A stretch of DNA of 54,271 bases from an uncultured Bacilli bacterium. Its GTDB lineage: Bacteria; Bacillota_I; Bacilli_A; RF39; UBA660. The notes under the pieces were generated by a model. It was given only the letters and a program-made list of their open reading frames with translations. It did not search any database and was not told the origin of the DNA. Every line of letters begins with the position of its first letter. The first letter of the stretch is position 1. The DNA lies in the NCBI GenBank assembly GCA_947628345.1, contig CANQZM010000003.1, positions 1 through 54,271 of the forward strand, read 5' to 3'. The position numbers and the translations under genes were made by a program. Below, piece by piece: positions 48,207-54,271 of this stretch.

Positions 48207-49325
48207 TTAGTAATTATGTATATTTACAAAACCACCACTTAAATCAATTCTTAATGATTTTAATTTAGTATATGAGCAATCACCATTAACACAAGAATTT
48301 ACCTTTTCTATAAAATTGTTTATTTCATCATTAGAAAAGTCAGTATTTAGCGTACTAATAATATATTTTAACTCATCATCACTATAAGAGGAAATATCAT
48401 AATATAAATCTAAATCAACTTTGGTTATATTACCATTTTTATTAATATTATATTTTATAGTAGATGTCCTAGTATTAGAAACTATTTTTTCAAAATTACA
48501 ATTTCTATTTATAGAATAACCATAATTATTCAAATTAGTTTGTATGAATTCACAAGTATTATTAATATTAGATTTATTTTTATTATTATTACTAATTCCT
48601 ATAAATAAATCTATCATTGAAAATATGAAAAATATGCATAGTACAATTAAACTTCTTACTAATACACGTGATAAAAGTGAACTTTCACTACCATTATTTT
48701 TAGTTATATTCATTCCTTCATATAATTTTGGAATAACTAATTTTTTATTACCATCACAAATATATATCAATGAATATTTTGTTTCTTTTATCAATTTAGG
48801 GTTATTATAAATTTTCTTTTTATAAATATCGGTATCAAAGAATTTATTAACAAATTCTTGATTGGTATTAAGCTTTGTTAAGTTATCTATAGTATTCATA
48901 TTTATAGCTGCATTTCCTGCCATAACCGATGTTGAATTAGTAATATTTTCTGCCATATATGTTGTCATTATAGCATCAAATGCTAAATCCTTACCTTTTA
49001 TTTTTTCAGAATTTATTATTCTACCTTTTATGATTTTATTATCTTCAAATTTATAAGAGTATAAGGGAGTAATCAAAAATTTATAAAGACCAATCCCAAA
49101 TATAAGGGCAAATATTATAATATAGGTTACCATAACTATTCCTAAATTATCTAATATAAATGCACTTACAATATCAAAAAAATCACTCAAAAATAAATAT
49201 GGAACTATCACAAATAAAAAAGTACTAAACATTGATATTAGTCCTACAAAACCCCATACTGATATATTAAGGGCTTTTGTTTTTCTCTCAAATTTAAAAG
49301 ATGGATAAAAAATATTATTGTTCAT
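48207..49325 (-). CDS. hypothetical multi-TM membrane protein
   Basis: 372 aa ORF; two N-terminal TM segments and a third central TM. Confidence 0.65.
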   Translation of the reverse strand: MNNNIFYPSFKFERKTKALNISVWGFVGLISMFSTFLFVIVPYLFLSDFFDIVSAFILDNLGIVMVTYIIIFALIFGIGLYKFLITPLYSYKFEDNKIIKGRIINSEKIKGKDLAFDAIMTTYMAENITNSTSVMAGNAAINMNTIDNLTKLNTNQEFVNKFFDTDIYKKKIYNNPKLIKETKYSLIYICDGNKKLVIPKLYEGMNITKNNGSESSLLSRVLVRSLIVLCIFFIFSMIDLFIGISNNNKNKSNINNTCEFIQTNLNNYGYSINRNCNFEKIVSNTRTSTIKYNINKNGNITKVDLDLYYDISSYSDDELKYIISTLNTDFSNDEINNFIEKVNSCVNGDCSYTKLKSLRIDLSGGFVNIHNY

Positions 49326-49472
49326 TAAAAAATCAACTACCTTTCATAATTACTATATCATAAACATTTTTACTTTTAGTAGTTATTTAAAAAAATTGTA
49401 AATTTTATAATTAAAAATGTAAAATATATTGTATAATAAAAGCGTATTATAATTTTTAATTGGAGGTCAAAT

Positions 49473-51140
49473 ATGAAATATGATGTCTGTGTATTAGGAG
49501 GATGTTCTTTAGCTCAAACATTCTTCCAAAAAGTAGATGGTACTTATGCTGATACTCCTGATATTATCTCGCCTGGAGGTAAAGGTGCTAATCAAGCAGT
49601 TGCTGCTTCTAAAGCAGGAGCAAAAACTGTAATGTTAACAAGAATTGGGAAAGATGATATAGGTAAGAAAATATTAGATAATTTAGATTTTTATCAGGTA
49701 GATACTACTAATATTGAAATAGTTGAAGGCTTAGAAAATGATTATTCTAATATTTATATAAAACTTGAAGATAAAGATAATTATATAGAAAGATTTAGTG
49801 GGGCAATAAATAGTTTTACTAAAGATATAGTAGACAAATATCAAGATATTATTTTAAAATCAAAAATTATTGTATGTCAATTAAAAGTACCAAAAGAGGT
49901 TACTGAATATTTGATAAATTTTTGCTATAAAAATAATAAAATATTAATATTAACACCATGTCGACCAGAAAAATTATCTATAACAGAAAAAGAAAATATA
50001 GATTTAATTGATAAGATTTCAATAATTACTTGCAATAGAAAAGAATGTACCACTATTTTTAATACAGATGATATAGAAACTTGCGTAAAAAAATATCCTA
50101 ATAAATTAATTGTAACATTAGGTAGTGAAGGCTTAATTTATTACAATGGTAAAAGAACAATAAGGATGCCTTCAATAAAAACAGAAGTAATTGATACTAC
50201 TGGTGCTGGAGATACTTTAAATGGTAATTTAAGTGCATTTTTATCAAGAGGAATGGATTTACAACATGCCTTAAGAAAAGCTATGTATGCATCAGCTATG
50301 AAATTAATGCAAGAAACAGCCCAAGCTGGTATGCCTTATTATGAAGATTTAGAAAATTTTATTCAAAATGAGAGAAATAAGAAATTTGATTACAGTAATG
50401 AATTAAATTTAGCATTAGACATAATTAAAGATGCCTATGATATGGTTAAATATACTACCAAATTTAAAATAAGTACAAAAGAAGATTATACGTTAGTAAC
50501 TGATATGGACTTATATATAGAAAAGTATTTAATAAAAAAAATAAGAGATAAATTTCCTCAAGATAATTTTGTTACAGAGGAATATAACTCAAATAATAAA
50601 TTAACAAATAGAAGTTGGATTATTGATCCGATTGATAGAACATCACATTTTATTAAAAATGATGGTTTATGGGGAATACAATTAGCATTTTATGATAATG
50701 AGGCAACTAGATTTTCTATAATATATCTACCTGATAAAAAAGAATTATATTATGCAGCAGAGAATATAGGAGCATTTTTAAATAATAATAAAATATTACC
50801 AACAGATGCTGTCCCATTAAATCAGGCTATAGTTGAATTTGGAGGTTCAATATATAAAGAAAGAGATGTTAAAAAAGTTCTACTTGATGATTTTATTACA
50901 GATAATCATTTAATAATCTCAAACGTATTACATGTTAATTCTTGTTGTATTTCATATACAAATTTAGTTTCTAACAAAACAGATGCATTAATAATTTCTT
51001 CTAAAAAGGCTTGGGATATAATGCCTGGAGAATTTTTATGTAAGGTATGTGGTATTCCTATTTATTATTTAGATTCTAATAAAAATGTAAGACTTATTAC
51101 AAAAAATAATGAAATTAAAAAGCTACTTTTACATAAATAA
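49473..51140 (+). CDS. fusion: PfkB/ribokinase-family kinase + inositol-monophosphatase-like phosphatase
   Basis: N-term SPGGKGANQAVAASKAGA and DTTGAGDTLNGNLSAFLSRG; C-term TDMD…VTEEY…IIDPIDRTSHF…AWDIMPGEFL; GGAGG ribosome-binding site. Confidence 0.88.
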   Translation: MKYDVCVLGGCSLAQTFFQKVDGTYADTPDIISPGGKGANQAVAASKAGAKTVMLTRIGKDDIGKKILDNLDFYQVDTTNIEIVEGLENDYSNIYIKLEDKDNYIERFSGAINSFTKDIVDKYQDIILKSKIIVCQLKVPKEVTEYLINFCYKNNKILILTPCRPEKLSITEKENIDLIDKISIITCNRKECTTIFNTDDIETCVKKYPNKLIVTLGSEGLIYYNGKRTIRMPSIKTEVIDTTGAGDTLNGNLSAFLSRGMDLQHALRKAMYASAMKLMQETAQAGMPYYEDLENFIQNERNKKFDYSNELNLALDIIKDAYDMVKYTTKFKISTKEDYTLVTDMDLYIEKYLIKKIRDKFPQDNFVTEEYNSNNKLTNRSWIIDPIDRTSHFIKNDGLWGIQLAFYDNEATRFSIIYLPDKKELYYAAENIGAFLNNNKILPTDAVPLNQAIVEFGGSIYKERDVKKVLLDDFITDNHLIISNVLHVNSCCISYTNLVSNKTDALIISSKKAWDIMPGEFLCKVCGIPIYYLDSNKNVRLITKNNEIKKLLLHK

Positions 51141-51361
51141 AAATTATATAAATGAAAATAATAAAAAATAGTAAAGATACATATAATAATTATATACATT
51201 TTGAATAAATTATTACTTTACTAAATTACAAAATATTGTATTACCTAAATCGATTGTTTAGGTAATTTTCTTTTTATATTAATATCATAAATTATATTTC
51301 ATTAATTTAAGTTTTAAGACAGTTTGTTTTATAATAGAATAATATAGGAGTTGATTTAGAA

Positions 51362-52438
51362 ATGACTGTATCTAGAGATACTTATGTTGAAGTTAATTTA
51401 GCAAATATAAAAGATAATGTTTCAAAAATTATAAAAAAGTATAATCAATATAAATATTATTTTGGGGTTGTTAAGGCAGATTGTTATTCACATTATGGAA
51501 TTAAACCAATTAGGGCTATGATAGCTGGTGGTGTGAACTATTTAGCCGTTTCTAGTTTAGAAGAAGCTTTAGAAATAAGAACTAAAATAAAAAAGATACC
51601 TATATTATGTTTAGGAATTATTCCAGTTGACTATTTAGCCATTTGTCAAAAAGAAAATATTACTTTGACTGTTAATTCTTTGGAGTACGCTAAAAATTTA
51701 GTTAAGACACCTCACCACAAGCTAAAAGTTCATATAAAAATTAATACAGGTATGAATCGTTTAGGAATAAATGATAAAGTTGAAGTAACTGAAACTTATC
51801 AAATTCTACTTAATAATAAAATAGAAGTAGAAGGAATTTATACTCATATTTATAATGCAGCAAATCGAAAGGATACTTATCAGCAATTTGAAAATTTTGA
51901 TAAATTAATTACTAACCTTAAAGATAAGAATATTCCAATTATTCATATTGCTGCTAGTGAGGGATTAGTTTTGTATAAAAAATTAGACTACGTTAATGGA
52001 GTAAGATTAGGCATTATGATGTATGGATTTACTACAGATAAAACATTGGCATTAAATTCTACCTTTGCTTTATATAGTAAAATAATTCAAATTAATAAAC
52101 TTAAAAAAGGTGAAACAGTAGGATATGGTGCCAAATATGTAGCTAAAACCAATCAAACAATAGGTGTAGTAGCAATTGGATATGCTGATGGAATTATCAG
52201 GAAAAATACTGGAAGATATGTTTATATTAACGATAAAAAATATAAAATAGTTGGTAATATTTGTATGGATATGTTGTTTGTAAAAATAGATGATAATGTT
52301 AAATTATATGATAAGGTTACTATCCTTAAAGATTTAGATCATATTAAATATGTAGCAAAATATTTAAAAACCATTCCTTATGAAGTACTATGTAATATTG
52401 GTAAAAGAGTAGCTAGAATTTATTTAGAAAAAGATTAA
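51362..52438 (+). CDS. alr: alanine racemase
   Basis: VVKADCYSHYG (PLP Lys), HIKINTGMNRLG, GYADGI, GNICMDMLFV. Confidence 0.92.
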   Translation: MTVSRDTYVEVNLANIKDNVSKIIKKYNQYKYYFGVVKADCYSHYGIKPIRAMIAGGVNYLAVSSLEEALEIRTKIKKIPILCLGIIPVDYLAICQKENITLTVNSLEYAKNLVKTPHHKLKVHIKINTGMNRLGINDKVEVTETYQILLNNKIEVEGIYTHIYNAANRKDTYQQFENFDKLITNLKDKNIPIIHIAASEGLVLYKKLDYVNGVRLGIMMYGFTTDKTLALNSTFALYSKIIQINKLKKGETVGYGAKYVAKTNQTIGVVAIGYADGIIRKNTGRYVYINDKKYKIVGNICMDMLFVKIDDNVKLYDKVTILKDLDHIKYVAKYLKTIPYEVLCNIGKRVARIYLEKD

Positions 52439-52504
52439 AATTTACTTTTATAAATAGCTAATCTGTATTATAATAATTAATATAGTAGTGTGGAGTTAAA
52501 TATA

Positions 52505-54175
52505 ATGAAAAAAATCAAAACAATGCATAAGAAAAAACTAATTATAATCATTATTACATCAATTTTAATTATATTATTGATGATTTTTGGTATTTTTGAA
52601 TATATTCAGTATAAAAATGAAAAAGCCAGATTAAACTTAATTACAGATATTAAAAATTCTTATAGTAAATATATTGTTTTGAAAAAGGATGCTAATATTT
52701 ATAACAAAAAACATGAAGAAATAGGTCATACTAATCAAAAATTATTCTTAGAAATAACTAAAGTTAAGAAAAAAGATGTTCCTTTTTATCAAATTAAAAA
52801 TACTTCTTACTATGTGTATTATAAAGATGTAGCAAAAACAAAAACAAAAGAAGATAATAATTTATATCCACATTATATTAATTTAAATAAAGATGTTGTT
52901 ACTAAAACAAATGCTAAACTATACTATAATACACAGCTAGTGCTTACTTTAAAAAATTCAATGACCTTACCAATTAAATTTATTGATGATGATGTTTATT
53001 ATGTTGAATATTTAAATAAAATATTTGCGTTAAAAAATGAAGACGTTGTGAAAGTGACTGATACTGCTACTAATACTAATCCAGAAGCTGACTATATTAG
53101 TATTATTAATTATAATAAAATCGCAACTACATGTGAAAGTGATGATTGTGTTTCGCTAGCTACTATTGAAGAAGAGTTAAATTACTTAACAAGTGATGGA
53201 TTTTATGGAATTAACTTTAAAGAATATAAAAATTGGTTAAAATCTAATATCCGTTTACAACCTAAAGCTATTCTTTTAATGACTTCTACTGAGACAGATG
53301 AAGTTAAACAATTAAATGAAAAATATCAAAATATAATTAATATAGGTAATGCTAGTGATGATATAAAATTTCTTGATAATAATAACAAGACTACTAAAGA
53401 TAGTAATTTAACTAGTTTGTCTAGGTATAATGTTAAATTAAATACAAAATTAGATACATTTAAAAAAATGGTTTTAGGAGAAAATGTTCCTATTGAAGTA
53501 AAAAAGGAAACTAATAATCAAAAAATAGCAGTTATTAATTATCATTTTTTCTATGATGCAACTAGTGAGATATGTAATGAAAATATTTGTTTAGATATTC
53601 AAAATTTTAGACAAGAACTTGATTATTTGAAAGCTAATAATTATAAAACTCTAACTATTGAAGAGTTTAGAGCATGGATGTATAATGAAATAGAGCTACC
53701 TACTAATAGTGTTTTATTAACCATTGATGATGGCGCTCTTGGTACTGGTACACATAATGGTAACAAATTAATTCCTATTTTAGAAGAATATAATATGCAT
53801 GCAACCTTATTTTTAATTACGGGATGGTGGGATATAAATAATTATCGATCACCTAACTTAGATATTGAATCACATACTTATGATATGCATAATACTGGCC
53901 CATGTGGAAAAGCACAAATGATTTGCGCTAATCATGATGAGCTAATGAATGATCTTCAAAAGTCTATTAGTATCACCAATAGTACAAAAGCCTTTTGTTT
54001 TCCATTCTATACATTTGATGATGAAGCTATTCAAGCTGTTCAAGAATCAGGTTTCAAACTAGCTTTTATTGGTGGTAGCAGAAAAGCAAGTAGATTAGAT
54101 AATAAATTTAAAATTCCTAGATATCCTGTTCACAAAGGAACAACCTTAGAACAATTTATTAACATGGTTAGTTAA
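52505..54175 (+). CDS. membrane-anchored polysaccharide deacetylase family protein
   Basis: N-terminal TM; NodB-like VLLTIDDGALGTG, HATLFLITGWW, DIESHTYDMHN. Confidence 0.85.
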   Translation: MKKIKTMHKKKLIIIIITSILIILLMIFGIFEYIQYKNEKARLNLITDIKNSYSKYIVLKKDANIYNKKHEEIGHTNQKLFLEITKVKKKDVPFYQIKNTSYYVYYKDVAKTKTKEDNNLYPHYINLNKDVVTKTNAKLYYNTQLVLTLKNSMTLPIKFIDDDVYYVEYLNKIFALKNEDVVKVTDTATNTNPEADYISIINYNKIATTCESDDCVSLATIEEELNYLTSDGFYGINFKEYKNWLKSNIRLQPKAILLMTSTETDEVKQLNEKYQNIINIGNASDDIKFLDNNNKTTKDSNLTSLSRYNVKLNTKLDTFKKMVLGENVPIEVKKETNNQKIAVINYHFFYDATSEICNENICLDIQNFRQELDYLKANNYKTLTIEEFRAWMYNEIELPTNSVLLTIDDGALGTGTHNGNKLIPILEEYNMHATLFLITGWWDINNYRSPNLDIESHTYDMHNTGPCGKAQMICANHDELMNDLQKSISITNSTKAFCFPFYTFDDEAIQAVQESGFKLAFIGGSRKASRLDNKFKIPRYPVHKGTTLEQFINMVS

Positions 54176-54271
54176 TGCATGTGTTATAATTAAGAAGGAG
54201 TCTAACTATTAAAAGTCAAGTACATTTTAATAGAAAGATATAAATTGGAAAAAATCCCACGCCAAAAAGAT

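Larger units (their letters stand above)
43455..49400. other. accessory island downstream of tRNA-Arg
   Basis: Loss of housekeeping synteny, several repeat families (R1-R4), truncated ORFs and two candidate type I TA loci. Confidence 0.7.

Noticed and set aside
48544-49056. Two + strand ORFs (88 and 64 aa) opposite the 48207-49325 gene
   Set aside because: Both lie inside a longer minus-strand ORF with a plausible membrane-protein composition and ribosome-binding site; hydrophobicity is explained by antisense of TM codons.
43455-49400. CRISPR array or classical integron
   Set aside because: Repeats are few, unevenly spaced and interleaved by different families; no cas genes, no integron integrase or attC-type palindromes seen.
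54195-54271. Start of another gene at the right edge (…KVKYILIERYKLEKIPRQKD)
   Set aside because: An AAGGAG motif is present but no canonical start codon fits and the frame is cut by the window end.

Overview
Low-GC Firmicutes (Bacilli-like) chromosomal window. From about 1 to 43,400 it is mostly syntenic housekeeping DNA on the + strand: rbgA, rnhB, topA, xerC/D, secDF, rel, dtd, murC, yqfC-yqfD, ybeY, dgkA, era, yqzL, recO, glyS, infC-rpmI-rplT, rpsB-tsf, frr, pheST, tcdA, pilC/pilD-like and dnaB. Sporulation markers (yqfC, yqfD, sspI, yqfQ-like) suggest an endospore former. Regulatory RNAs include a canonical pheS T-box, an unusually short T-box before the LOG-family/glyS pair, an infC leader and a stand-alone structured ncRNA that may be 6S. 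A tRNA-Arg(CCU) at 43378-43454 marks the left edge of an accessory island (about 43455-49400). The island holds interleaved repeat families, truncated ORFs and two paralogous loci that look like convergent type I toxin-antitoxin systems. Each of these encodes a 25-27 aa hydrophobic peptide missing from the ORF track, opposed by an antisense RNA with its own promoter. Other notable items: L20 and S2 carry near-identical C-terminal Rho_N/SAP-like domains, a PfkB kinase is fused to an inositol-monophosphatase-like domain, a membrane-anchored serpin carries an internal insertion, and infC probably starts at AUC. All calls come from reading the sequence and supplied translations; no searches were run.
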